A stretch of 64,000 nt of DNA from Rickettsiales bacterium (GTDB lineage: Bacteria > Pseudomonadota > Alphaproteobacteria > Methylaequorales > Methylaequoraceae): positions 1-64,000 of the forward strand of contig NZHE01000023.1 of the NCBI GenBank assembly GCA_002691145.1. Direction: 5' to 3'. Shown in pieces: positions 16,242 to 26,335 of the stretch. Numbering within the stretch: the stretch's first letter is position 1; every line of letters begins with the position of its first letter. Made by a program: the position numbers and the translations under genes. The notes beneath the pieces were generated by a model. It saw only the letters and a list, made by a program, of their open reading frames with translations, was not told the DNA's origin and did not search any database.

Positions 16242-17916
16242 ACAAATTGGTAAAATCTTGAGTTTAAAATTTCAAATTTTTCAAAGACATACAATAGTTG
16301 GTGATATTGAGAATAACTTTATACTATTAAAAAAGGCTTATTTAGATTCAGTAAAACTAAAATGTGATTTTTTTTTAACCCCTGAAATGTATTTAAGCGG
16401 ATATCCACCGAAAGATCTATTGCTAAGGAATGACTTTAATAAAAAACTAATTGTATTCCAGGAAAAGATAAAAAAGCTGACTAGAAATAGGAAAACTTTA
16501 CTTGTTTTGGGTACTCCCCAAAAAAAGTATGATGGTTTGTTCAATTCGGCAATAGTTTTTCAGGATGGAAAAATACTTAAAGAATTTACAAAGATTGTAC
16601 TACCAAATTATGGAGTTTTTGATGAAAAAAGATATTTTATTAGTGGAGCTATAAGTGATGATTATTTTCTATTTCAAGACAAAAAAATAAGAATATTAAT
16701 TTGTGAGGATATTTGGGATGACAATTTAATAAGTAAAATTTCAAATAAAGGGTATGATTTTTTGTTAGTTATAAATGCTTCCCCATTCGAAAAAGATAAG
16801 TTTATGCTGAGGTATAAATTAATAAAAAAAAGAGTTAGGCAATTCAACGCGCCACTTATTTATCTGAATTCTTCAGGTTCACAAGATGATTTAATTTTTG
16901 ATGGAGGTTCTTTTTTGATGAATGAAAATGGAGAAATTGAACATCAAAATCCATTTTTTATAAACTCTTCTAATACTTTTACTTATAATCCAAGAAAAAA
17001 AAATAAGAAAAAAAAGAAGATAGTAAAATTAAATTACAATAAAAATTTATATGATGCACTTGTAGTGAGTTTGAGAAATTATTTTAATGCTCTAGACTTT
17101 AAAAATATTGTAGTAGCTATTTCGGGTGGAATTGATTCCGCACTTTCTGCAGTAATTGCCTGTGATGCAGTTGGAAATAAAAACGTAAAAGGATATTACC
17201 TTCCTTCTAAATTTTCCTCTAACGAAAGTATGAATGATGCAAAAACTCTATCAAAAAATTTAAAAATTCAGCTTGTAGAACTCTCTATTATTAATCTTTT
17301 TAATGAATATATTAATACTTTAAATCCTGAATTTAAAAACTTTTCAAATGATGTTACAGAAGAAAATATTCAGTCAAGGATAAGAGGATCTATGATGATG
17401 GCAATATCAAATAAATTTAATTCACTTTTAATTACCACTGGAAATAAGTCAGAATTAGCAGTTGGTTATTCGACAATTTATGGTGATATGTGCGGCGGAT
17501 ATTCAATACTTAAAGATGTTTATAAAACAGAAGTTATGAAATTAGCTAAATTTAGGAATTTGAATTTTTCAGATTTATGTTTATTAAAAAAATTTAAAAT
17601 TATACCAAAAAATATTATTTCAAAAGAACCAACTGCTGAACTGCGTTACAATCAAAAAGATTCAGATTCTCTGCCCTCATACAAATTATTGGATAAGGTA
17701 CTTTTTTGTCTAATAGAAAAAAATATGAGCTTAGAGGAAATAAAAAATCTTGGCTTTGACAAGCAAATAATCTTAGATATATGGAATATGATAAAAAATT
17801 CTGAGTTTAAAAGATTTCAAAGTGTTCTAGGTCCAAAGATTTCAATCATGAATTTTGACAGTGATAGGAGATTTCCAATTATCAATAAATTTAAAATAGA
17901 TAATTTACCATGTTAA
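16234..17916 (+). CDS. nadE: Glutamine-dependent NAD+ synthetase
   Basis: Two-domain enzyme of about 550-560 residues. The N-terminal nitrilase domain has the catalytic Glu in TPEMYLSGYPPKDLL, Lys in KIVLPNYGVFDEKRYF and Cys in LICEDIWDDN, so it can take ammonia from glutamine. The C-terminal synthetase domain has AISGGIDSAL (ATP loop, near residue 300), TTGNKSELAVGYSTIYGD and a long C-terminal extension. It makes NAD from deamido-NAD. The start is uncertain: TTG at 16234 overlaps the DAHP synthase by eight bases; TTG at 16258 fits the family N-terminus (SLKFQIFQRHTIVGDIENN) better. Confidence 0.92.
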   Translation: MNKQIGKILSLKFQIFQRHTIVGDIENNFILLKKAYLDSVKLKCDFFLTPEMYLSGYPPKDLLLRNDFNKKLIVFQEKIKKLTRNRKTLLVLGTPQKKYDGLFNSAIVFQDGKILKEFTKIVLPNYGVFDEKRYFISGAISDDYFLFQDKKIRILICEDIWDDNLISKISNKGYDFLLVINASPFEKDKFMLRYKLIKKRVRQFNAPLIYLNSSGSQDDLIFDGGSFLMNENGEIEHQNPFFINSSNTFTYNPRKKNKKKKKIVKLNYNKNLYDALVVSLRNYFNALDFKNIVVAISGGIDSALSAVIACDAVGNKNVKGYYLPSKFSSNESMNDAKTLSKNLKIQLVELSIINLFNEYINTLNPEFKNFSNDVTEENIQSRIRGSMMMAISNKFNSLLITTGNKSELAVGYSTIYGDMCGGYSILKDVYKTEVMKLAKFRNLNFSDLCLLKKFKIIPKNIISKEPTAELRYNQKDSDSLPSYKLLDKVLFCLIEKNMSLEEIKNLGFDKQIILDIWNMIKNSEFKRFQSVLGPKISIMNFDSDRRFPIINKFKIDNLPC

Positions 17917-19226
17917 GATTTGCACCAAGTCCAACTGGTTTTTTACATGTTGGAAATGCAAGAGTTGCACTATTAAATTTTATTTTTGCAAGAAAAAATA
18001 ATAAAAAGTTTTTACTCAGGATTGATGATACTGACTCTGAAAGATCCAAAAAAAAATTTGTTGAAGCTATAAAAGAAGACTTAAACTGGTTAGGAATCAA
18101 ATTTGATGATTGCTTTTCTCAATCACAAAGAATTAAAGAATACGATATCATTGTTAAAAAACTAAAATCTGAAAAAAAAATATATCCATGCTTTGAGACT
18201 CCTAATGAATTAGAAATAAAAAGAAGAATTCAACTTAAAACTGGCAAACCTCCAATTTACGATCGAGAGGCTTTGAAGTTAACTGAAAAAGAAATAGTTA
18301 ATTTACAGAAATTAGGAAAGAAACCTCATTGGAGGTTATTTCTTGATGATAATCCAATTGAATGGATGGATTTAATTCATGATACAATTAAGTTTGAAAA
18401 TTTGTCAATTTCCGATCCAATAGTAATTAGATCTGATAACACTCCATTATTTACTCTTACTTCAGTTATAGACGATGCGTATTACGGAATAACTCATGTT
18501 TTACGAGGAGATGATCATATTACTAATACTGCTGCTCAAATCAAACTGTTTCAGTACATTGATGCTAAAATTCCTACTTTTGGACATTTCCCTTTATTAA
18601 AAAGTTCAAGTGGTGGGGAAATGTCCAAAAGATTTAACTCCTTTTCGTTAAGAGAGATAAAAAAAAAAGAAATAAGTCCCGACGTTTTGACCACAATACT
18701 CTCTAGATTGGGAACAAATCTACCAATGGACTCGAATTTATCTTTGAAAGAATTAATTAAGGAGTTTAATATTAAAAGTTACGCAAAAAATGTAATAAAA
18801 TTCAGCTTTGAAGAAGTAAAAAAGCTTAATGCTAAGTATTTAAAAAGTAATGATTATCAAGAAATTAAACACAAAGTTGATTTTGATTTTTCTAAGGAGT
18901 TTTGGTTGGCTATAAGAGATAATATTGATAATTTAGAGGATATAAAAATATGGTTTGAAATTGTGTACAAAAATAAACTTTTTAAAAATGAAAAAAAAAT
19001 AGATGACAAAGTAATAAGAGCTGCAATTAAATGTTTGCCAGTTCAAATTGATACTAGCTCTTGGTATGGGTGGACAAAAAAGATTAGCTTGATGACTAAT
19101 GTTAAAGGGAAAAAATTATATTTATCTTTGAGATTAAAACTTACAGGCATGGAAAAAGGACCTGAGATGAATTTACTGTTGCCATTATTGCAAAGAGAAA
19201 AAATTTTTCAAAGACTGAATAGTTAA
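17910..19226 (+). CDS. gltX: Glutamyl-tRNA synthetase
   Basis: Class I synthetase of 438 residues, somewhat shorter than the usual 465-480. RFAPSPTGFLHVGNARVALLNF holds the HIGH-like motif (HVGN) and GGEMSKRF is the KMSKS loop, with Glu and Met where many have Lys and Leu. DDTDSERSKKKF and RGDDHITNTAAQI are also typical. The compact C-terminal anticodon domain suggests the discriminating/non-discriminating status cannot be read from sequence. It overlaps nadE by seven bases. Confidence 0.92.
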   Translation: MLRFAPSPTGFLHVGNARVALLNFIFARKNNKKFLLRIDDTDSERSKKKFVEAIKEDLNWLGIKFDDCFSQSQRIKEYDIIVKKLKSEKKIYPCFETPNELEIKRRIQLKTGKPPIYDREALKLTEKEIVNLQKLGKKPHWRLFLDDNPIEWMDLIHDTIKFENLSISDPIVIRSDNTPLFTLTSVIDDAYYGITHVLRGDDHITNTAAQIKLFQYIDAKIPTFGHFPLLKSSSGGEMSKRFNSFSLREIKKKEISPDVLTTILSRLGTNLPMDSNLSLKELIKEFNIKSYAKNVIKFSFEEVKKLNAKYLKSNDYQEIKHKVDFDFSKEFWLAIRDNIDNLEDIKIWFEIVYKNKLFKNEKKIDDKVIRAAIKCLPVQIDTSSWYGWTKKISLMTNVKGKKLYLSLRLKLTGMEKGPEMNLLLPLLQREKIFQRLNS

Positions 19227-19231
19227 AAATT

Positions 19232-20803
19232 ATGAAAAATGATATTAAAATTTATGATAGTACTTTACGTGATGGAGCTCAAACAAAGGGTGTAGCATTT
19301 ACTTTTCAGGATAAAATTAAAATTGCAGAAAAATTAGATTTAATTGGGGTAGATTATATCGAAGGGGGATGGCCAGGAGCTAACCCAACTGATGACCAAT
19401 TCTTTAATAATCTTCCTAAATTTAAAAATTCTAAAGTTGTTGCCTTCGGAATGACAAGAAAAAATGGTAATAGTGCTGAAAATGATCCTGGACTAAATTT
19501 TATTTTAAATTCTGGTGCAAAAGCAGCGTGTATTGTAGGAAAGACTTGGGATTTTCACGTTAAAAAAGCTCTCAATATAAGATTAATCCAAAATCTTGAC
19601 ATGATAGGCGATACCATAAAATATTCTAAGCTTAAAATGAAAGAAGTTATGTTTGATGCTGAACATTTCTTTGATGGTTATAAAGCAAATCCTTTATATG
19701 CAATTGATTCATTAAAAGTTGCATATAACTCCGGAGCTGATTGGATAATACTTTGTGATACAAATGGTGGAACACTTCCACATGAGTTAAATGAAATTCT
19801 GAACTCAGTTTTTAAAATTATTCCTAAAAATCAAGTTGGTGTACATTTTCATAATGATACTGATAATGCAACTGCTAATTCAATTGAGTCAGTTAGACAA
19901 GGTGTTTGTCAGGTGCAGGGTACTTTCAATGGTTTGGGTGAAAGATGTGGGAATGCAAATCTAGTGAATGTAGTCACCAATTTATGTTTAAAGTTAAATT
20001 ATAATTTAAAAATGAAGAAAAATTTAAAAAAGATCACTCATTTAAGTAGATTCATAGATGAGACATTAAACAGAAAATCGGAAAGGAATTTGCCTTTCGT
20101 AGGCTCTGCCGCATTTGCTCATAAAGGAGGTCTTCATATATCCGCGGTAAAAAAAGATCCAAGGAGTTATGAACATATTGATCCTAAGCTTGTTGGAAAT
20201 GAGAGAGTTTTAGTGGTTTCCAATCAGTCAGGAATATCAAATATTATTGAGCGACTCCATAAGTTTAAAATTAAAATAAAAAAGGGGGAGAAAAAATTAA
20301 AAGAATTTTTGGAAATTATAAAGAAACAAGAATTTCTTGGTTATGCCTATGATGGAGCTGAGGCGAGTTTTGAAATTTTGGCAAAAAGAAAGTTTAATCA
20401 ACTTCGAGAGTTTTATGAATTAAAAAGTTTCAAAGTTTCAAACGAAAGAGTAAAGGGTATCAATGATAAGTTTGATACCTTATCTTTAGCCGAGATTGAA
20501 GTAAAAGTAAAAAATAAAAGTTTTAAATGCTCAGCAGAAGGGTTAGGTCCCATTAATGCTTTAGACAAATCTTTAAGAAAAGCTTTAATTGAATTTTATC
20601 CAAAATTAAGTGACTTAAATCTAATTGACTATAAAGTAAGAATTTTAACTCCTCAAGACGGCACTCAAGCATTAGTAAGAGTAAGAATTGAATCATCAAA
20701 TAAAAAAAAATCCTGGTCTACAATAGGTGTTTCGAATAATGTAATAGAGGCTTCTTACATTGCCTTAGATGACAGTGTTACTTATCATTTAATGAAAGTG
20801 TAA
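19232..20803 (+). CDS. cimA: (R)-citramalate synthase
   Basis: DRE-TIM metallolyase family protein of 523 residues. It begins YDSTLRDGAQTKGVAFTFQDK and has GVDYIEGGWPGANPTDDQFF, the CimA form (2-isopropylmalate synthase has different substrate residues), then HFHNDTDNATANSIESV and GTFNGLGERCGNANL. The C-terminal LeuA-type regulatory domain is present. It condenses pyruvate and acetyl-CoA to citramalate, giving a threonine-independent route to 2-oxobutyrate and isoleucine. It follows gltX after five bases. A feedback site for isoleucine is likely by family. Confidence 0.92.
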   Translation: MKNDIKIYDSTLRDGAQTKGVAFTFQDKIKIAEKLDLIGVDYIEGGWPGANPTDDQFFNNLPKFKNSKVVAFGMTRKNGNSAENDPGLNFILNSGAKAACIVGKTWDFHVKKALNIRLIQNLDMIGDTIKYSKLKMKEVMFDAEHFFDGYKANPLYAIDSLKVAYNSGADWIILCDTNGGTLPHELNEILNSVFKIIPKNQVGVHFHNDTDNATANSIESVRQGVCQVQGTFNGLGERCGNANLVNVVTNLCLKLNYNLKMKKNLKKITHLSRFIDETLNRKSERNLPFVGSAAFAHKGGLHISAVKKDPRSYEHIDPKLVGNERVLVVSNQSGISNIIERLHKFKIKIKKGEKKLKEFLEIIKKQEFLGYAYDGAEASFEILAKRKFNQLREFYELKSFKVSNERVKGINDKFDTLSLAEIEVKVKNKSFKCSAEGLGPINALDKSLRKALIEFYPKLSDLNLIDYKVRILTPQDGTQALVRVRIESSNKKKSWSTIGVSNNVIEASYIALDDSVTYHLMKV

Positions 20804-20810
20804 AAGATTC

Positions 20811-21545
20811 TTGAATAGTAAAAGGTATTTTCCAACAATTATTTTAGTGAAAACGCAGTTAGCCGAAAATTTCGGTGCTGTGGCTAGGAGTATGGAAAAT
20901 TTCAATTTTACTAATTTAAGACTTGTTCATCCAAAATTTGATTTGAATAGCGAAAAAATTTTACCGTTGGCAGCCGGTGCTAGCAAAGTCCTAAGAAATG
21001 TATCAATATTTAATAGTCTAGAAGAGGCCGTATCAGATTTTAATTTTTTAATAGGTTTTACAGCTAGAAATCGAACATTTAATAAAAAATTTATATCTAT
21101 AGACGATGGTATGAATCAGATAATTGAAAAATTTTCTCATGAAAATAAGATTGCAATTATTTTTGGTCCAGAGAATTCTGGTTTGTCTAATAATGATCTT
21201 ACACTCATTGATAGATTGATTACAATCAAGTCAAATCCAATTTTTTCATCAATTAATCTTTCTCATGCAGTAATTTTATTTTGTTATGAATGGAGTAAAT
21301 TTATTAGTCAAAATGAAAGTTTTGAAATAAAAAGTCAAAAAAAAATATTGGCAAAAAAAGAGGACTTGCTCAATTTTTTTCATAGACTTGAGCTGTTATT
21401 ATCTAAGAGTGGATTTATTAAAACAAAGCAAAGAAAAAAAACAATCACAACCAAACTTAAAAATATTTTTAATCGAATGGACCTTACAAAAAACGAATTG
21501 GATGCTCTTATGGGTATAATCAATAGTCTATATAAAAGTAGGTAA
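20811..21545 (+). CDS. trmJ: tRNA (cytidine/uridine-32-2'-O)-methyltransferase TrmJ-like (SPOUT)
   Basis: SpoU/TrmH family protein of 244 residues. Motifs are TQLAENFGAVARSMENFNF (motif 1), IIFGPENSGLSNNDL (motif 2) and INLSHAVILFCYEW (motif 3), which together form the knotted SAM site. The C-terminal helical part with RMDLTKNELDALMGI matches the TrmJ extension. A TTG start at 20811 is used, eight bases after cimA. The modification target (position 32 of tRNA anticodon loops) comes from family knowledge. Confidence 0.85.
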   Translation: MNSKRYFPTIILVKTQLAENFGAVARSMENFNFTNLRLVHPKFDLNSEKILPLAAGASKVLRNVSIFNSLEEAVSDFNFLIGFTARNRTFNKKFISIDDGMNQIIEKFSHENKIAIIFGPENSGLSNNDLTLIDRLITIKSNPIFSSINLSHAVILFCYEWSKFISQNESFEIKSQKKILAKKEDLLNFFHRLELLLSKSGFIKTKQRKKTITTKLKNIFNRMDLTKNELDALMGIINSLYKSR

Positions 21546-21562
21546 TTTTTTTTTAAATAAAT

Positions 21563-21590
21563 TTGACTTAAATTAATTAGAAGTTATATT
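21563..21590 (+). promoter_or_regulatory. Sigma-70-type promoter of rpsD, probably leaderless
   Basis: TTGACT (21563-21568) and TATATT (21585-21590) are spaced by 16 bases. Transcription would start near 21597, only about two bases before the rpsD ATG at 21599, so the message may have almost no leader. No Shine-Dalgarno-like sequence lies before this ATG, which fits. Confidence 0.55.
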
Positions 21591-21598
21591 TCGTACTC

Positions 21599-22216
21599 AT
21601 GACTAGAATTTTAAAAGCAAAGTACAAAATTGATAGAAGATTAAAATGTAATCTTTGGGGTAGACCAAAGAGTCCTTTTAACAAAAAAGAGTATCCACCA
21701 GGCATACATGGTCAAAACAAAAGAAGGAAGCCTTCCGATTACGGAATTCAATTAATGGCGAAGCAGAAACTAAAAAATTATTATGGTTATATCACTGAAA
21801 AGCAATTTTATAATCTTTTTGTAAAAGCTAACAAGCTTAAAGGTGATACTAGTCAGAACTTTGTACAGTTGCTTGAAAGAAGATTAGATGCTGTGGTTTA
21901 CAGAATGAAATTCGTTTCTACAATATTTTCTGCAAGACAATTTGTAAGTCATGGACATATAACAGTTAATGGAAAAAAAGTAACAATACCATCTTATAAC
22001 GTTAGTGATGAAGACATTATTGAGGTAAAAGAAAAAAGTAGAGAAATTCCAATAGTTTTAGAAGCTATAAGTTCCAATGAGAGAGATGTTCCGGATTATA
22101 TATCTGTCGATTATGACAAAATGAAAGGAAAATTCGTAAAAGGTCCCAAGCTTGACGAAATACCTTATCCTGTCCAGATGGAACCTAATCTAGTTATTGA
22201 ATATTATTCCAGATAA
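21599..22216 (+). CDS. rpsD: 30S ribosomal protein S4
   Basis: 205 residues, full length. The start [20 protein letters not shown] and the S4 RNA-binding domain ([22 protein letters not shown] through [13 protein letters not shown]) are clear. S4 is a primary 16S rRNA binder and assembles the 30S body. It lies alone here, not beside rpoA as in the alpha operon, which is common in alphaproteobacteria. It converges with the peroxiredoxin gene, with only one base between the stops. Confidence 0.96.
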   Translation: MTRILKAKYKIDRRLKCNLWGRPKSPFNKKEYPPGIHGQNKRRKPSDYGIQLMAKQKLKNYYGYITEKQFYNLFVKANKLKGDTSQNFVQLLERRLDAVVYRMKFVSTIFSARQFVSHGHITVNGKKVTIPSYNVSDEDIIEVKEKSREIPIVLEAISSNERDVPDYISVDYDKMKGKFVKGPKLDEIPYPVQMEPNLVIEYYSR

Positions 22217-22217
22217 T

Positions 22218-22742
22218 TTAACTATTTAACTTATCTAGTATATTTTGAGGAGATGATTCTTTATAGGGATCTTCTTCAGCATTATCCTTATAGCCTGATT
22301 CAACAAATGAGTGTTTTATAACATTATTTTCAACGATTGCTGCGTATCTCCATGATCGCATTCCAAATCCCAAATTATCTTTTTTAACAAGCATACCCAT
22401 TTTTCTTGTAAACTCTCCATTACCATCAGGTATAACTTGTACTTTACCAATATTGTGATGCTTAGCCCAAGCATTCATAACAAATGAGTCATTTACTGAT
22501 AGACAATAAATTTGTTCAATACCCTTAGCTTGAAATTCGTCATACAGTTTGTTAAAATCAGGTAATTGATATGTAGAACATGTTGGTGTGAATGCACTTG
22601 GTAAGGAAAAAAGAATTACTTTTTTATTAGAAAAGAAATCTGAAGTAGTTTTTGATATCCATTTAAACGGATTATCTCCACTAATAGAGTCGTCTCTTAC
22701 TCTAATTTTAAAAGTAACTTCGGGCAATTTTTTATTTATCAT
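22218..22742 (-). CDS. Peroxiredoxin (Prx5/AhpC-TSA type)
   Basis: 174 residues with the Prx5-like active site SAFTPTCSTYQLPDF (peroxidatic Cys near residue 56) and QIYCLSVNDSFVMNAW, then GFGMRSWRYAAIVENNVI. This group reduces peroxides and is usually recycled by glutathione/glutaredoxin; some relatives carry a fused glutaredoxin domain, which is absent here. The monothiol glutaredoxin gene grxD lies less than 1 kb away. The stop nearly touches the end of rpsD. Confidence 0.88.
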   Translation of the reverse strand: MINKKLPEVTFKIRVRDDSISGDNPFKWISKTTSDFFSNKKVILFSLPSAFTPTCSTYQLPDFNKLYDEFQAKGIEQIYCLSVNDSFVMNAWAKHHNIGKVQVIPDGNGEFTRKMGMLVKKDNLGFGMRSWRYAAIVENNVIKHSFVESGYKDNAEEDPYKESSPQNILDKLNS

Positions 22743-22827
22743 TAGTAAACCTTTCTTAAAATTGTTTTAAATAAAAATTTAGAATAGTTCTAAGTAAATT
22801 TTTATCAAGTGTTTATTAAAAATATTT

Positions 22828-23586
22828 ATGAGTATTTCAGCATTAATTATAGCCAGGAACGAGCAATCAAAAATTAAAGCGTGTTTAAAATCTATTCAGT
22901 TTGTTGATGAGATAGTAGTTGTCCTTGACAGGTCTTCAGATGATACTAAGAAAATAGCAAAAAACACAAATGCTAGAATATTTTCAGGAGAGTGGGAATT
23001 TGAAGGAGATAGAAGGAACTTTGGAATTAATAAATGTAAAGGGGATTGGATTCTTGAAATTGATGCTGACGAAAGAGTAGGTAAAAAACTTAAAAATGAA
23101 ATCATAGATAAAAGTAAAAATCATAAATTTGACTTTCATTATATAAAATTGCTCAATTTTGTAGGTAATAATCCAGTCCAAAATGGGTGGATGTCTTGCT
23201 TAGCGCCAGATGGAAAGTTTTTATTTTTTAAAAAAGGCGCAAAAGTCTGGAAAAATCAAAGAGTTCATCCAGATTATAATTTAAGTGGAAATAAAGGATG
23301 TGAATTTAAAAATCATCTAGATCATAAAATGTCAGACGACATAAGCGAACTTTTGTTAAGATTTGATAGAAACACAGAATTAAAATCATTAGATTTAATA
23401 ACAAATAATGAAGCCTACAAAAAAAACTTTTCAATAAGAAAAATGTTCTCAAGATTTTTGAAATCTTTTTTTGCAAGAAAAGGTTATAAAGAGGGATTAT
23501 TAGGTCTTTTAATTAGTATATTAAATGCAATTTATCCAATTGTTGTAGGAATTAAAGCCGATTTTAAGAAAGATCGTTTTCATTAA
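22828..23586 (+). CDS. Family 2 glycosyltransferase (WaaE/KdtX-like)
   Basis: 252 residues. The GT-A core is visible: SALIIARNEQSKIKACLKSI, DEIVVVLDRSSDDT and GDWILEIDADERV (metal-binding Asp motif). EFEGDRRNFGINKCKGDWIL matches LPS core glucosyltransferases of the WaaE/KdtX type, so transfer of a sugar to the lipid A core region is likely. The C-terminus has a basic/hydrophobic helix (MFSRFLKSFFARKGYKEG) for membrane contact. Its last 23 bases overlap the grxD 3' end on the other strand. Confidence 0.85.
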   Translation: MSISALIIARNEQSKIKACLKSIQFVDEIVVVLDRSSDDTKKIAKNTNARIFSGEWEFEGDRRNFGINKCKGDWILEIDADERVGKKLKNEIIDKSKNHKFDFHYIKLLNFVGNNPVQNGWMSCLAPDGKFLFFKKGAKVWKNQRVHPDYNLSGNKGCEFKNHLDHKMSDDISELLLRFDRNTELKSLDLITNNEAYKKNFSIRKMFSRFLKSFFARKGYKEGLLGLLISILNAIYPIVVGIKADFKKDRFH

Positions 23587-23911
23587 TTGAATATTCAATC
23601 TTATTTTTCTTCAAAATTTCGATTATCTCTCCATTTTCGGCGATTTCTTTCAAAATATCACATCCTCCAATAAACTCCCCTTTAATATAAATTTGGGGTA
23701 TCGTTGGCCAACTTGAAAAGTCTTTTATATTTTGCCTTAATTCAGAGTCCTCTAAAACATTATAGCTTTTATAGTTAATGTTGAAATAATTTAAGATACC
23801 AACAACTTGGGCAGAAAACCCACATTGAGGAAAATCTGGATCGCCTTTCATAAATAATACAACATCATTTTTTTTTATCATATTTTCTATTTTCTCTAGA
23901 ATTTGGCTCAT
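23564..23911 (-). CDS. grxD: Monothiol glutaredoxin (CGFS type)
   Basis: 115 residues with FMKGDPDFPQCGFSAQVVGIL, the CGFS active site (Cys30), and SWPTIPQIYIKGEFIGGCDIL for glutathione binding. CGFS glutaredoxins form [2Fe-2S] bridged dimers and complexes with BolA proteins to deliver iron-sulfur clusters. The bolA gene lies immediately upstream on the same strand, which supports that role. It overlaps the glycosyltransferase end by 23 bases. Confidence 0.94.
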   Translation of the reverse strand: MSQILEKIENMIKKNDVVLFMKGDPDFPQCGFSAQVVGILNYFNINYKSYNVLEDSELRQNIKDFSSWPTIPQIYIKGEFIGGCDILKEIAENGEIIEILKKNKIEYSINENDLS

Positions 23912-23927
23912 TGTATGTTTCTCCTAA

Positions 23928-24164
23928 TTAAGTTTCTAATGTTGTTAATTTTAACGCATGAAGTTTAGTTCCCATATCATCACCAAGTGCTTTATATACT
24001 AATTGATGTTGTTGAACCTTACTTAAGCCATTAAATCTTGATGACTTAATTGTTGCATGGTAATGGTTTTCATCCCCTCTTAAATCAATTATAGAAATAT
24101 CAGAATCCTCAAAATTCTTTTCTAAAACATCATTTAATTCTTTTAAAGACATTGGCATAATCAA
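23928..24164 (-). CDS. bolA: BolA family protein
   Basis: 78 residues with the BolA fold pattern: [49 protein letters not shown] and a C-terminal [10 protein letters not shown]. The conserved histidine region that contacts the glutaredoxin cluster is present (KLHAL). It starts inside the end of purL (four-base overlap) and precedes grxD by 16 bases, so it belongs to the purine transcript. Confidence 0.92.
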   Translation of the reverse strand: MIMPMSLKELNDVLEKNFEDSDISIIDLRGDENHYHATIKSSRFNGLSKVQQHQLVYKALGDDMGTKLHALKLTTLET

Positions 24165-26335
24165 TTGTTATAATTAATAAACCATTTTTTGTTTTTTTCA
24201 ATCATTTCTTTAACTGAAATTATTATGTCATTATTTATATTCAATTCGTTTTCAACTACGTGACCAATATGTTTCACATAAATTTTTTTTTCTTTTGCTG
24301 TTTTTAATATTAAATCTTTATCTTTCGCAATTATAATATATCTAGATTGATCTTCTCCAAATAACCAATTTACTCGTATATTTCTTTTATTCAAAGTTAT
24401 TTTAGCACCTAAATTATTTGCAATTATCATTTCTGCTAATGCAATCAAGAATCCTCCATCTGAAATATCATGACAACCTGTAATATGATTTGACAGAATT
24501 AAATTATGAAGAAATAAACCATTTTTTTTTTCCAAGTCTAGGTCTATTTTAGGGGGTAATCCCATCTCATTTTTATTAATTACTTTGTAAAAAGCAGAAC
24601 ATCCAAGATGTCCATCTGTCTTTCCTAGTATAAAAATATTATGGTTCAATAACATTTTAAAAGAACATGCATTCTTTAAGTTTTTGATTAAACCAACACC
24701 ACCAATTACTGGTGTTGGGTAGATGCTTTTTCCTTTTGTTTCGTTGTAAAGAGAAACATTTCCTGAAACCACAGGGAAGTTTAACTTCTTACAAGCATAA
24801 CCTATCCCCTTTATAGATTCTTTAATTTCAAACATAATTTCTTTTTTTTCTGGATTACCAAAGTTAAGATTATCTGTTATGGCCAGGGGTTTAGAACCAG
24901 CAGCAATTAAATTTCTCCAATTTTCAGCAACGGAAATTATAGAACCTAAAAAGGGATCTGATTTGCAATATATAGGATTACAATCGCAAGCAATTGCAAT
25001 TGCTTTATTGGTATTATGAATTCTTATAATTGCTGAGTCTGACTGTTCTGAGCTTTTTAAAGTGTCACCCATTACAGTTTTATCGTACTGGTTGAAAATC
25101 CACTCTTTTGAAGAATAATTAGGGCTAGACAAAATTTTGAGTAAGACATTTTTAATATTATATTTCTTTAATTTTAATTTTGTAATACGCTTTACGTGAT
25201 TTTTTCTTGATGGTCTATCATACTCAGGCGCGTGCTCTACAAGAGGTTTTATTGGTAATTTTGCTTGTAAATTTTTTTTAAGAAATATTCTCATCTCTCC
25301 AGATTTGTTTAAGACTCCGATTTCAGAGTAATTTAGTCCCCACTTTTTAAAAATATTTTTTGAAAGCTTTCTAAAACTTGGATTAATCACCATTAACATT
25401 CTTTCTTGTGTTTCAGACAACATTATTTCATAAGGTTGCATTTTAGATTCTCTAGTTGGAATTTTATCTAGAAATAAATCAATGCCACAATCTCCTTTTG
25501 AAGCCATTTCAAATGAAGAAGATGTTAATCCAGCTGCCCCCATATCCTGAATTGCTATTATTGCTTCACTATTCATTAATTCTAAACAGGCCTCCATAAG
25601 TAACTTTTCTGTAAATGGATCTCCTACTTGTACTTGAGGTCTTTTATTTTTTGATTCATCATCAAATTCAGCAGACGCCATTGTGGCACCATGAATGCCA
25701 TCACGTCCTGTTTTTGCACCAACATATATTACTGGATAGTTATTACCTTTAGCTATTGAATAAAAAATTTTATTTTTTTTTACCAATCCGACGCACATGG
25801 CATTTACAAGATTATTATTATTGTAACTTTCATGAAAAAAACATTCTCCACCAACAGTCGGCACACCTACGCAATTTCCATAATCTCCTATACCAGAGAC
25901 AACTCCAGATAATAGATATTTAGTTTTCTTATTATTAGTAGAACCAAATCTTAATGAATTTAAATTTGCAATAGGTCTTGCGCCCATTGTAAATATATCT
26001 CTCATTATTCCTCCAACTCCTGTAGCTGCCCCTTGATATGGTTCTATAAAGGATGGATGGTTATGACTTTCCATTTTAAAAACTATTGCATCTTGATTAC
26101 CAATATCGATTATTCCTGCATTTTCTCCAGGACCACATATAATCCACGGAGCTTTTGAAGGAAGAGTTTTTAACCACTTTTTTGTGGACTTATATGAGCA
26201 ATGTTCACTCCACATTACCGAAAAAATTCCAAGTTCTACTAAATTTGGATAACGACCCAAAATTTTTAAAATTAATTTAAATTCTTTCTTAGTAAGATTA
26301 TGTTTTTTAATTTCTTTATCAGAAAAGTTGTTCAT
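24161..26335 (-). CDS. purL: Phosphoribosylformylglycinamidine synthase subunit PurL
   Basis: 724 residues, the small-type PurL that works with separate PurS and PurQ. Motifs include [76 protein letters not shown] and [17 protein letters not shown]. It uses ATP and ammonia from PurQ to form FGAM in purine synthesis. It overlaps purQ and bolA by four bases on each side. Confidence 0.96.
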   Translation of the reverse strand: MNNFSDKEIKKHNLTKKEFKLILKILGRYPNLVELGIFSVMWSEHCSYKSTKKWLKTLPSKAPWIICGPGENAGIIDIGNQDAIVFKMESHNHPSFIEPYQGAATGVGGIMRDIFTMGARPIANLNSLRFGSTNNKKTKYLLSGVVSGIGDYGNCVGVPTVGGECFFHESYNNNNLVNAMCVGLVKKNKIFYSIAKGNNYPVIYVGAKTGRDGIHGATMASAEFDDESKNKRPQVQVGDPFTEKLLMEACLELMNSEAIIAIQDMGAAGLTSSSFEMASKGDCGIDLFLDKIPTRESKMQPYEIMLSETQERMLMVINPSFRKLSKNIFKKWGLNYSEIGVLNKSGEMRIFLKKNLQAKLPIKPLVEHAPEYDRPSRKNHVKRITKLKLKKYNIKNVLLKILSSPNYSSKEWIFNQYDKTVMGDTLKSSEQSDSAIIRIHNTNKAIAIACDCNPIYCKSDPFLGSIISVAENWRNLIAAGSKPLAITDNLNFGNPEKKEIMFEIKESIKGIGYACKKLNFPVVSGNVSLYNETKGKSIYPTPVIGGVGLIKNLKNACSFKMLLNHNIFILGKTDGHLGCSAFYKVINKNEMGLPPKIDLDLEKKNGLFLHNLILSNHITGCHDISDGGFLIALAEMIIANNLGAKITLNKRNIRVNWLFGEDQSRYIIIAKDKDLILKTAKEKKIYVKHIGHVVENELNINNDIIISVKEMIEKNKKWFINYNN

